DNA of 18,835 bases from an uncultured Verrucomicrobiae bacterium (GTDB lineage Bacteria > Verrucomicrobiota > Verrucomicrobiia > Verrucomicrobiales > Akkermansiaceae). Below the pieces are notes generated by a model. It saw only the letters and a program-made list of their open reading frames with translations. It was not told the origin of the DNA and made no database searches. Of this stretch, positions 8,141 to 14,807 are shown in pieces. A program made the position numbers and the translations under genes. The stretch lies in the NCBI GenBank assembly GCA_937957985.1, contig CALGOH010000310.1, forward strand, positions 1 to 18,835, written 5' to 3'. Position 1 is the first letter of the stretch. Each line of letters starts with the position of its first letter.

Positions 8141-8175
8141 GGCGAGGCGGAAGCCGGACCAGGCGAGGCGGAAGC
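8141..8175. repeat. two-copy tandem repeat, 21-bp period
   Basis: GGCGAGGCGGAAGC occurs at 8141-8154 and again at 8162-8175. Only two copies are present, in the divergent region upstream of DUF433. No function is evident. Confidence 0.5.
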
Positions 8176-8226
8176 TGTCGCATCCGCCTTTGAAAACACC
8201 GGTGCCCGATCTAGACTCCGATCGTG

Positions 8227-8460
8227 ATGATCGAGGGAATCCAATCGCGGATCTGGATCGATCCGGCCCGCTGTCGCGGCCGGCCCTGCATTCGCGGGCA
8301 TCGCATCTGGGTCGCCATGGTGCTCAATCTGCTCGCGGACGGTCTTTCTTCCGAGGACATGATCGCGCGACACTATCCGCAGCTTGAGCCGACCGACATC
8401 CAAGCCTGTATCGCATACGCCTCCGCCATTTCGAGCGAGCGCTTCGCACCCAGTCCTTGA
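8227..8460 (+). CDS. DUF433 family antitoxin-like protein
   Basis: 77 residues from the ATG at 8227, with a GTG codon just before it as an alternative. The pattern RIWIDPARCRGRPCIRGHRIWV, then LLADGLSSEDMIARHYPQLEPTDIQACIAYAS, is the complete DUF433 domain (PF04255), a small winged-helix-like DNA-binding fold. DUF433 genes usually come directly before a DUF5615 PIN-like toxin gene and are regarded as its antitoxin. Here only a fragment that resembles the toxin's end follows, so this looks like an orphan antitoxin. No Shine-Dalgarno motif is seen. It diverges from the beta-propeller gene with a 199-base gap. Confidence 0.85.
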   Translation: MIEGIQSRIWIDPARCRGRPCIRGHRIWVAMVLNLLADGLSSEDMIARHYPQLEPTDIQACIAYASAISSERFAPSP

Positions 8461-8462
8461 AG

Positions 8463-8522
8463 GGAGCCCTGTGGATCGTCGAGGACGGCCGCATCCGCAT
8501 CTTCGAGCCGCCTGGCCGCTGA
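8463..8522 (+). pseudogene. remnant of a PIN-like (DUF5615-type) toxin C-terminus
   Basis: Immediately after the DUF433 stop, in the next frame, an open stretch reads GALWIVEDGRIRIFEPPGR and ends in TGA at 8520-8522. A strand of the form GALxxVEDxRIRI is how many DUF5615 proteins end. The ~90 upstream codons expected, including the VDAxLP start and the acidic catalytic residues, are absent. The simplest reading is that most of the toxin gene was deleted and its last ~20 codons remain. The match is short, so this is a moderately supported call. The fragment is far too small to be an active nuclease. Confidence 0.5.
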
Positions 8523-8576
8523 ACTGTCCGTCTGCTGATCGACAAGTTCCTCCGCCAAGGCTCCGGCGGTGGGAGG

Positions 8577-8598
8577 ATGTCGATGTTCCGGAATTCAG
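8577..8598. repeat. 22-bp direct repeat, right copy flanking the DUF433 module
   Basis: Same orientation as 8108-8129 with two mismatches. It overlaps the stop codon of the TauE/SafE-like gene (8595-8597 on the minus strand), so its right edge falls exactly at the end of a neighbouring gene. This fits an insertion or recombination boundary. Confidence 0.55.
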
Positions 8599-9308
8599 TG
8601 GCAGCAGCTCGGGAGTTGCTCGGTCTCCTCGGTGGCGGGCACCGGTTCCCGGCCCCAGTCGGGCAGGGTGTCGTGGAGGCGCCAGGCGAGCAGCAGCGCG
8701 GTCGCGAGTGCCAGGCCGCGCTGCAGGCGGGCGAGGCGGACCGGGGTGAGCTTGAGCCGCAGCCGGTGGAACTGGTGCTGGGCGAGCCACAGCAGCGGCA
8801 CCGTGCCGAGGCCGAAGGCGAGCGCCGCCTCGGCGCCGCGGGCGGCCGAGCCGGAGGCCATCAGCGCGATGAAGACGGCGTAGAGCGGTCCGCAGGGGAG
8901 GAAGGGCGTGAGCAGCCCCATCGCCGAGGCGCCGCCCACGGAGGAAAGCCTGGTCGCCTTTAGCCGGGCGCGGGCGGTCAGGCGGTTGAGGATCTTCGGT
9001 CGCGGAATCTTCTTGTCGAGGCCGCTGGCCAGCAGCAGCAGGGCGAGGACCAGTGCCCAGGGCAGCAGCACGGCGGGCGAGTCGAAGAACCAGTGCAGCG
9101 GCTCCTTTCCGATCGCGCCGCAGATCGCTCCGATGACGGCGTAGGACGCCAGCCGTGAGGCATGGTAGAGGCTGGCGGCGGTGAGTCGCTCCGACTCCGA
9201 CTTCGCCAGCGTGCCGACGCCGCAGGCGATGGGACCGCACATGCCGGCGCAGTGCAGGCTGGTCGCGAGACCGACCGCCAGCGCGCCGAAGGTGGTGGTG
9301 ACTTCCAT
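8595..9308 (-). CDS. TauE/SafE-family membrane protein of the cbb3 maturation operon
   Basis: 237 residues, a polytopic inner-membrane protein. The N-terminal helix carries SLHCAGMCGPIACG, the hallmark of the sulfite-exporter/UreH-like membrane family (PF13386 type) often encoded beside ccoG and ccoS. Further hydrophobic helices lie around residues 80-95, 120-150 and 155-170, with PFLPCGPLYAVFIALMASG as a second conserved Cys-Pro motif. A basic loop (RLTARARLKATRL) separates the two halves. The Cys/His residues, plus the SCCH C-terminus, suggest metal handling; copper supply to the oxidase is a common guess for these neighbours, not shown here. It is the last gene of the operon, 15 bases after the 43-residue microprotein. 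The start at 9308 has no Shine-Dalgarno motif. Confidence 0.85.
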   Translation of the reverse strand: MEVTTTFGALAVGLATSLHCAGMCGPIACGVGTLAKSESERLTAASLYHASRLASYAVIGAICGAIGKEPLHWFFDSPAVLLPWALVLALLLLASGLDKKIPRPKILNRLTARARLKATRLSSVGGASAMGLLTPFLPCGPLYAVFIALMASGSAARGAEAALAFGLGTVPLLWLAQHQFHRLRLKLTPVRLARLQRGLALATALLLAWRLHDTLPDWGREPVPATEETEQLPSCCH

Positions 9309-9323
9309 GTCGGGAGCTGGAAA

Positions 9324-9455
9324 TCAGGAATCGGTCTGAAGCTCGATCTTCTCCGGGGCGTGCTTGACGGCGATGGTGATGAGCGCGGTCCATGCGCCGA
9401 TGAGAAGCAGGAAGGCGAGGACGACGTAGATCCACGGGTGCTTTTTCATGGTCAT
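9324..9455 (-). CDS. 43-residue single-pass membrane microprotein
   Basis: A short gene between ccoG and the TauE/SafE-like gene, both on the same strand. It begins MTMKKHPWIYVV; the second ATG at 9449 is an alternative start. One hydrophobic helix at about residues 9-31 (YVVLAFLLLIGAWTALITIAV) is followed by a charged tail, KHAPEKIELQTDS. Two lysines before the helix place the N-terminus in the cytoplasm by the positive-inside rule. The place is where ccoH/fixH usually sits, but FixH is about 150 residues, so this is either a much reduced analogue or an unrelated assembly peptide. Spacing is tight: 43 bases after ccoG and 15 before the next gene. Confidence 0.7.
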   Translation of the reverse strand: MTMKKHPWIYVVLAFLLLIGAWTALITIAVKHAPEKIELQTDS

Positions 9456-9498
9456 CTTGAGGTTGGGGTTGGGTTGAGGGGACTTGGAAGCCGGAAAA

Positions 9499-10938
9499 TC
9501 AGTCCGGGCTGGCGAGCAGTTCGGGATTCGGGCCGAGGAAGGTGATCTTCTGGTCGATGTCGACTCCGCCGGGCTCGGCGGAAACGCGGAGCGTGACGGT
9601 GGTCCGGCCGGTGTAGGCATCCGCCGGGGCGATGACGACGAACTGGCGCGTGATCTCGCCCTGTGCCCTGACCTCGAGCTGCTGGTCGCCGCCGCTGAGC
9701 AGGAAGCCTTCGGGGGCGTCCGCCAGCGTGACTTGGAAGGTGGCGGGCTGGTTGCGTTTGTTGAGGAAGCGCAGCTCGTAGAAATTGCGCACGCCGGCGG
9801 CGTCGGCCTGGAAGGGCATGCCGGCCATGGCGACCTTCTTGAAGGCGGCGTTGTAGGGGCGGGCCTTCTTCGAAGCGGTGAAACCGAAGGCACCCAGCCC
9901 GAGCAGGCAGAGGGCGGTGTAGGCGAGGATGCGCGGGCGGATGAAGCGGCGCTTCTTCCGGGCCAGGCCGTTCATCGAATCGTAGCGGACCAGCCCGGTG
10001 GGGCGGCCGACCTTCACCATGATCTCGTCGCAGGCGTCGATGCAGGCGGCGCAGCCGATGCATTCCATCTGCAGGCCGTTGCGGATGTCGATGCCGGTGG
10101 GGCAGACCGTGACGCAGCGTTTGCAGTCGATGCAGTCGCCCGCCTTCGCCGAGGCTTCGGCGGGCAAGCCCTTCCGCAGGGGGGCACGGGGCTCGCCGCG
10201 GACCTCGTCGTAGCCGATGATCACCGTGTCATCGTCGGTCAGCGCGCTCTGGATCCGGCCGTAGGGGCACATGATGATGCAGAACTGCTCGCGGAAGTAG
10301 CCGAAGCAGAACCACAGGACGAGGGTGAGGAAGACGACGATGCCGAAGGCGGTGGCATGGGCCAGCGGACCCTGGTCCATGAAGGAGTAGAGCCTTTCGA
10401 TGGAAACGAAGTAGGAGAGGAAGACGTGCGCGATGAGGGTGGCGCACAGGGCGTAGAGGCCGTGCTTGAGCACCCGCTTGGCGACCTTCGAGGCGGTCCA
10501 CGGCGCGGCGGCGAGTTGTTTGCGGGCCTGGGCGTCGCCCTCGATCCAGCGCTCGATGCGGCGGTAGATGTGGTCGAGGAACACGGTGTAGGGGCAGGCC
10601 CAGCCGCACCAAAGCCGGCCGAGCAGGGCGGTGACGAAGAACAGCGCGAAGCCGAGGCCCGTGATGCAGAAGAACATGACCCACAGGTCCTGCGGCACCA
10701 GCGTGAGGCCGAAGAAGTGGAAGCGCCGGTACTCGACGTCGAAGAAGACGGCCGGAGCGCCGTTGACGGGGATCCACGGCAGGGCGACGTAGATGGCGAT
10801 CAGGACGATTCCGAAGATCCGGCGCCACAGCGTCCACTTGCCCCGCACGTCGGAGGGATGGAGGAAATAGCGCGAGCCGTCCTCGTTGATCGTGGTGACC
10901 GAGTCGAGGTTGGGCTTCTTTTTTGAGGCGCCGGCCAT
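9499..10938 (-). CDS. ccoG: cytochrome c oxidase accessory protein CcoG (FixG/RdxA)
   Basis: A membrane iron-sulfur protein needed for assembly of cbb3-type oxidase, proposed to act in copper reduction. It has 479 residues, typical for the family, from the ATG at 10938. A membrane region with about five helices carries RLWCGWACPYTVFLD and later IMCPYGRIQSAL. The double-cluster ferredoxin motif follows: Cys269, 272, 275 and 279, then Cys293, 296, 299 and 303. Another helix lies around 340-360, then an Ig-like C-terminal domain (about 370-479, FixG_C). Residues ~258-266 (LPAEASAKA) are an odd insertion coded by a palindromic repeat. ccoNOP genes are not adjacent; ccoG starts this operon. The leader lacks a Shine-Dalgarno motif. 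Confidence 0.95.
   Translation of the reverse strand: MAGASKKKPNLDSVTTINEDGSRYFLHPSDVRGKWTLWRRIFGIVLIAIYVALPWIPVNGAPAVFFDVEYRRFHFFGLTLVPQDLWVMFFCITGLGFALFFVTALLGRLWCGWACPYTVFLDHIYRRIERWIEGDAQARKQLAAAPWTASKVAKRVLKHGLYALCATLIAHVFLSYFVSIERLYSFMDQGPLAHATAFGIVVFLTLVLWFCFGYFREQFCIIMCPYGRIQSALTDDDTVIIGYDEVRGEPRAPLRKGLPAEASAKAGDCIDCKRCVTVCPTGIDIRNGLQMECIGCAACIDACDEIMVKVGRPTGLVRYDSMNGLARKKRRFIRPRILAYTALCLLGLGAFGFTASKKARPYNAAFKKVAMAGMPFQADAAGVRNFYELRFLNKRNQPATFQVTLADAPEGFLLSGGDQQLEVRAQGEITRQFVVIAPADAYTGRTTVTLRVSAEPGGVDIDQKITFLGPNPELLASPD
10138..10165. repeat. 28-bp palindromic element inserted in frame in ccoG
   Basis: Outer arms GCCCGCC (10138-10144) and GGCGGGC (10159-10165) pair perfectly. Inside, GCC and GGC pair again around a GA loop, separated from the outer stem by matching TTC bulges, so the element is nearly symmetrical. 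It encodes LPAEASAKAG, directly before the first ferredoxin cysteine of CcoG. Confidence 0.55.
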
Positions 10939-11311
10939 GAAGATGGGAGAAATCTGCGCGCGCCATCCGCCCCTCGCTCCGCATGGGCTGTTGAGGACGG
11001 GGCGTTTCTTAGCGGAGGATCTGCACAGCGCCGGGGTGGATCGACTTGTCTGCCGAGAGGAGGTCGGTTGAGCAGGCCCTGCGGCCATGGGAAATGGGCC
11101 AATCTCCATGGCGGACCAAAAACCAGGGTTGCTTTTGATAACATATATTGATTGTCAGCAAAACCTACTGTAGCAGGATACGCGCAGGTTATCCGCCTAT
11201 TGGCGTGGTGGGGTCATCATCCGCCGTCTTGTATGCGAAGCGACGCAGGATGTTCTGACCTCTGTAGTGGTCTGCCGGTGTCGCCCCCTGATCCCCAATC
11301 CCCTCCCGACC
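10939..11311. other. 373-bp divergent intergenic region with an AT-rich island
   Basis: No gene is supported between ccoG and the PEP-CTERM gene. The clearest feature is an AT-rich island at 11131-11160 (around TTTTGATAACATATATTGATTG) in otherwise GC-rich DNA, the likely site of promoters for one or both genes. It contains two TTGAT words in direct orientation but no proper FNR box (TTGAT-N4-ATCAA). On the plus strand TTGATT is followed after 17 bases by a weak TAGCAG. The leader of about 190 bases before ccoG has no clear structure. Confidence 0.4.
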
Positions 11312-12142
11312 ATGAAGACCCGGTCCCGTACCGTTGTTGGATGGATTTTCCTCACCCTCGCGGGTCATGTCTCCGCGGCCGTCGCCGTTTATCAGGACGG
11401 TGGAAACGACCCGTTCACGGGCCTCGCCTATTCCGGAGCGGAAGACGCGTTCCTGACGAACCGGAACGACGAGCAGAAGAACCAGAACTTCGGTGCGCGG
11501 ACTCAGTTCTATGTGCGGGATCACTCGGCGGTTACCGAAAACACCGTGATGCGGTTCGATGTCACTTCGCTGGCTGGTGAGTATGAGACCATCAACTCAG
11601 TGGTCTTGCGGGTCTACCTCGGGGCGGTCCCTCCGGACGACGGCACCGTGAGCCTGAGCCTGCTGGTGGCGGCGAACCAGGGCTGGGTCGAGGGGGCGGG
11701 GGTGGCTTCGGATGTTTCCAACTACTTCCCCGGGACCGTCACGTGGAACGAGATCCAGCGCGGAACCCAGACTGGCGCGGGCGCCCCGAACGGCAGCGGC
11801 GAAGAATGGGCCGGCGGTAACACCGGCGGCGGGGCGGCGGCCGATCAGGATGCCACGGTCGCGACCGTGACGATCAGTGGCACGGAACTCGCAGGTTCGT
11901 ACATCGATTTTGTCTTCACCGACACGGCGTTCATGAAAAACTGGGTCTCGGGCGACAATCCGGGTTTCGTGCTGACCAGCAATGGGATCGACGCCGGTAG
12001 CCTTGTGATCAACAGCTCGGAGGCGGCCGATCAGGGCGTGCGTCCCGAGTTGCGGATCGACTACGATCCGATACCCGAGCCGATTCCAGGCATCCTGGGT
12101 GGACTGGCCTGGATGCTGTTGCTGTTCCGTCGCAGGAGGTAG
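11312..12142 (+). CDS. exported DNRLRE-type PEP-CTERM protein
   Basis: 276 residues from the ATG at 11312. An N-terminal signal peptide (MKTRSRTVVGWIFLTLAGHVSA) is followed by a beta-rich domain of about 200 residues. Its features (YQDGGNDPFTG, then TNRNDEQKNQNFGARTQFYV, then MRFDVTSL, VVLRVYL, TWNEIQRGT) match DNRLRE/CBM96-like surface domains of secreted proteins. The C-terminus has a PEP motif at residues 255-257, a hydrophobic helix and a final RRRR, the three parts of a PEP-CTERM sorting signal processed by an exosortase. Such proteins are typically tied to an extracellular matrix or polysaccharide layer. The leader is C-rich without Shine-Dalgarno. The neighbours show no exosortase. Confidence 0.85.
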   Translation: MKTRSRTVVGWIFLTLAGHVSAAVAVYQDGGNDPFTGLAYSGAEDAFLTNRNDEQKNQNFGARTQFYVRDHSAVTENTVMRFDVTSLAGEYETINSVVLRVYLGAVPPDDGTVSLSLLVAANQGWVEGAGVASDVSNYFPGTVTWNEIQRGTQTGAGAPNGSGEEWAGGNTGGGAAADQDATVATVTISGTELAGSYIDFVFTDTAFMKNWVSGDNPGFVLTSNGIDAGSLVINSSEAADQGVRPELRIDYDPIPEPIPGILGGLAWMLLLFRRRR

Positions 12143-12147
12143 GCGAA

Positions 12148-12174
12148 CCCGCCCGGGACCCCGGCGGGGCTTTT
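12148..12174 (+). terminator. Rho-independent terminator after the PEP-CTERM gene
   Basis: CCCGCC (12148-12153) pairs with GGCGGG (12163-12168) across a 9-base loop, and TTTT follows at 12171-12174. It starts six bases after the stop codon. On the minus strand no T-run follows the stem. Confidence 0.6.
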
Positions 12175-12203
12175 GGGATCCGCAGGGCCCGGCAAGTGTG
12201 GGC

Positions 12204-12455
12204 TCAGCCCGCTTCCTTGGCGGCGCGCAGCCGCTGGAAGATCTGGTCCTTCAGCGCGGCCCGCTCGTACTTGAGCTTCTCGATCTCCTCGTCGGAGATG
12301 GGCTGCTGCTCTTCCTCGAGGACGCGGATCTCGTCGTCGAGCTTGTCGTGGCGCGTGACCATCTCGTCGAACTGCGGGTCGGAGGCGCGGAGGGTATCCA
12401 GTGCGGCCTGCAGATCGGGGAACTCGTGGGCGATGTCGTGGTGTTCGGATAACAT
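12204..12455 (-). CDS. DUF465 (YdcH-like) small coiled-coil protein
   Basis: 83 residues. It begins MLSEHHDIAHEFPDLQAALDTL, followed by DPQFDEMVTRHDKLDDEI, an EEEQQPISDEEIEKLKYERAALKDQIFQRL stretch and a short tail, the complete DUF465/YdcH pattern (PF04325). The protein is almost wholly helical and highly charged, and probably a coiled coil. Its role is not known with certainty. It follows the EF-G-like gene on the same strand after 51 bases and may share its mRNA. The leader (CAAACCAACCCACCACACCC) is A/C-rich and lacks a Shine-Dalgarno motif. Confidence 0.88.
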   Translation of the reverse strand: MLSEHHDIAHEFPDLQAALDTLRASDPQFDEMVTRHDKLDDEIRVLEEEQQPISDEEIEKLKYERAALKDQIFQRLRAAKEAG

Positions 12456-12506
12456 GGGTGTGGTGGGTTGGTTTGCGTTTCGGAGATGGTGTGGGGAAGT
12501 CGGGGA

Positions 12507-14591
12507 TCAATCGTGCTCGCGGCGCTTGCGGTCGGCTTCGGCGATGATCTTCGATTCGAGCTCTCCGGGAACTTCCTGATAGTGATCGAAGCGCTCGCTG
12601 TGGCGGCCGCGGCCGGCGGTGATCGCGCGGAGCTGGCTCGAGTAGCGGAAAAGTTCGGACTCCGGCACGTGGGCGATCACGACCTCGAAGCGGCCTTCGG
12701 TCTCCATGCCGAGCACGTTTCCGCGGCGGCCGGCGAGGTCGGCCATCACGCCGCCGACGGCGTCGGAGGGGGCCTTGATCCGCAGTTCGGCGACCGGTTC
12801 CAGCAGCTTCGGCGAGGCCGCGAGGAAGGCCTCGTTGAAGGCCCCCTTGCCGGCGATCTGGAAGGCGATGTCCTTCGAGTCCACCGGGTGCTGCTTGCCG
12901 TCGTAGAAGTCGATCTTCACGTCGGTCACCGGGAAGCCGCCGTAGGGGCCCTCGGCGCAGGCGGCCTGGACGCCCTTCTCGACGGAGGGCACGAAGACGC
13001 GGTCGACATTGCTGCCGACCAGCGACTGGGTGAAGACGACACCGCCGCCCGGGGCCAGGGGTTCGATCCGCATCCAGACCTCGGCGAACTGGCCGGCGCC
13101 ACCCGACTGCTTCTTGTGGCGGAACTTCGACTCGGCGCGGCGGGTGATGGTTGCCAGGTAGGCGACGCCGGGTTCGACGAGATCGACCTCGACGTTGAAG
13201 CGCCGCTTGAGTTCCTCGACGATGATCTGGAGCTGGATCTCGCCCTGGCCGGAAACGATCGTCTGACCGAGCACCGGGTCGTGGTGGAACTCGAAGGTGG
13301 GATCCTGCTCGCGCAGCAGCGAGAGGCCCTCGCCGAGCTTGTTGTGGTCCGCCTGCGAGCGGGCGACCAGCGCCCCGCGCGTGTTGGGCTCGGGGAAGTC
13401 GACCACCGGCAGCGTGAGCGGCCGGGAGGCGGCGCTGAGGGTGTCGCCGCAGTGGGTGGTTCGCAGTTTCACGGCCGCGCCGATGTCGCCGGCGTGCAGT
13501 GAGGGGGCGGATTGTCGCTCGGCCCCGTTGACCCGGAAGATCTGGCCGATGCGTTCGGTCTCGTTGCGGCTGACGTTGCGGAGTTCGGAGCCCGCGACCA
13601 CGTCGCCGCTGTAGACGCGGAAGAAGGACAACGTGCCGACGTGAGGCTCGTGCATCGTCTTGAAGACGAAGGCCAGCGGCTGGGAGTCGTCGAGCGAGGC
13701 GCGGACCTCGCCGCCATCGGCGTCGTGGGCCTTCACCTTCGCCCGGTCCACCGGGGAGCTGCCGTACTTCGCGATGAAATCCAGCACGCGGGTGACGCCG
13801 ACATTGGAAGTCGCGGAGGTGGCGAACACGGGGATGACCAGGCCCATCTGGAAGGCCTGGTGGACGTGCCCGCGCAGGCTTTCCTCACTGATGGTGCCTT
13901 CCTCGAGGAATTCCTCCAACAGGGTGTCGTCGGACTCGGCGACGAGGTCGATGAGGGTGCGATGGAGTTCGTTGACCCGCGCCTTGAGGTCGCCCTCGGC
14001 CGGCTTTTCCTCGAAGGCGGCGCTGCCGTCGCCCGGGAAGGTGATGACCTCGGAGCGCATCACGTCGAGCACCGAGCGGAAGCCCGGGCCCTCGTCGACG
14101 GGCAGGGTGAAGGGGATCACCTTCGGCCCGAAGTGCTCCTTCGCCTCCTCGACGATCTGGTCGAAGCGGGTGCGGTCACGGTCGAGCCCGTTGACCACGA
14201 GAAAGCGAGGGATGCCGTATTCCTCGGCCGCGGCCCAGACCTCGTCGGCCCCGACCTCCACGCCGTTGACCCCGGAGATCACGACCATCGCGGAATCGGA
14301 GACCCGCACCGCGCTGAGCGGCTCGCTGATGAAGTCCGGCGTGCCCGGGCAGTCGATCAGGTTCAGCTCGCGCCCCAGCCACTCGGCGGCGAGCACGCTG
14401 GCATGAATGGAGATCTGGTGGTCCTTCTCGTCCTGATGGAAATCCGACGCGGTGCTCCCCTGGGCGATGTCGCCGAGGCGGTCCAGCTTGCCGCAGCACA
14501 GCAGCATCGCCTCGCACAGCATGGTTTTTCCAGAAGAAGCCGGTCCGGTGACCGACACGTTGCGAATATCCGGGGCGCGGAAGTCTTTCAT
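12507..14591 (-). CDS. elongation factor G-like translational GTPase paralogue
   Basis: 694 residues with the whole EF-G architecture: GTPase domain (1 to ~270), domain II (~290-380), domain III (~395-465, RSQADHNKLGEGLSLL), domain IV (~470-590, SGGAGQFAEVW at about 495) and domain V (~595-680, GRRGNVLGMETEG). The P-loop GPASSGKT (16-23) is intact. Other GTPase motifs deviate: G3 is DCPGTPDF (80-87), with Thr84 where EF-G has its catalytic His, and G4 is NGLD (134-137) in place of NKxD. The switch I RGITI is HQISI. This fits the EF-G-like/EF-G2 paralogues and not the main translocase, which should be encoded elsewhere (usually by the rpsL-rpsG-fusA region). It may bind GTP weakly or act in a special state of the ribosome. 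Confidence 0.88.
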   Translation of the reverse strand: MKDFRAPDIRNVSVTGPASSGKTMLCEAMLLCCGKLDRLGDIAQGSTASDFHQDEKDHQISIHASVLAAEWLGRELNLIDCPGTPDFISEPLSAVRVSDSAMVVISGVNGVEVGADEVWAAAEEYGIPRFLVVNGLDRDRTRFDQIVEEAKEHFGPKVIPFTLPVDEGPGFRSVLDVMRSEVITFPGDGSAAFEEKPAEGDLKARVNELHRTLIDLVAESDDTLLEEFLEEGTISEESLRGHVHQAFQMGLVIPVFATSATSNVGVTRVLDFIAKYGSSPVDRAKVKAHDADGGEVRASLDDSQPLAFVFKTMHEPHVGTLSFFRVYSGDVVAGSELRNVSRNETERIGQIFRVNGAERQSAPSLHAGDIGAAVKLRTTHCGDTLSAASRPLTLPVVDFPEPNTRGALVARSQADHNKLGEGLSLLREQDPTFEFHHDPVLGQTIVSGQGEIQLQIIVEELKRRFNVEVDLVEPGVAYLATITRRAESKFRHKKQSGGAGQFAEVWMRIEPLAPGGGVVFTQSLVGSNVDRVFVPSVEKGVQAACAEGPYGGFPVTDVKIDFYDGKQHPVDSKDIAFQIAGKGAFNEAFLAASPKLLEPVAELRIKAPSDAVGGVMADLAGRRGNVLGMETEGRFEVVIAHVPESELFRYSSQLRAITAGRGRHSERFDHYQEVPGELESKIIAEADRKRREHD

Positions 14592-14807
14592 GGGTCTGGC
14601 GGGTTGCCGGGCAACTGCGGCCCGATGCGTATTCTAACCACACCATCTCGGCTGTTTCCCGCAAAAAGGTCAACCGTCTCCGCCCCAATCGAAGCAGGTG
14701 CCGCGACTTTGACAATTGATGCCTAGTCCGCGGGGGACGGAGCACCGGCTTCGGCCGGTTTGGCGGGGGTTCTGTGCCGGGGTTCCGCAGCCGGCGCTCC
14801 TGCCGGA
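14592..14807. other. 216-bp intergenic region with a UUCG-type hairpin
   Basis: ACCGGC (14744-14749) and GCCGGT (14754-14759) form a perfect stem closed by a TTCG tetraloop, about 50 bases beyond the end of the glucan phosphorylase gene. No T-run follows on the minus strand, so it is at best a weak terminator. Toward the EF-G-like gene, the minus strand has TTGACC (at about 14670-14675) and a separate TAGAAT (at about 14631-14636), but their spacing is not that of a standard promoter. No gene is seen. Confidence 0.4.

Noticed and set aside
8141..8175. Start of a CRISPR or other repeat array
   Set aside because: Only two 14-base copies with 7 bases between them; far too short and no further units.
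6549..8183. Beta-propeller protein starting at 8183
   Set aside because: This would place a Pro/Arg-rich stretch before the signal peptide; the ATG at 8027 gives a normal secretion signal.
9499..11109. CcoG starting at 11109
   Set aside because: The first 57 residues are unlike CcoG N-termini; the family-like MAGASKKKPNLDS start is at 10938.
11131..11160. FNR/Anr-type box controlling ccoG
   Set aside because: Two TTGAT words are present, but as direct repeats and without the TTGAT-N4-ATCAA symmetry.
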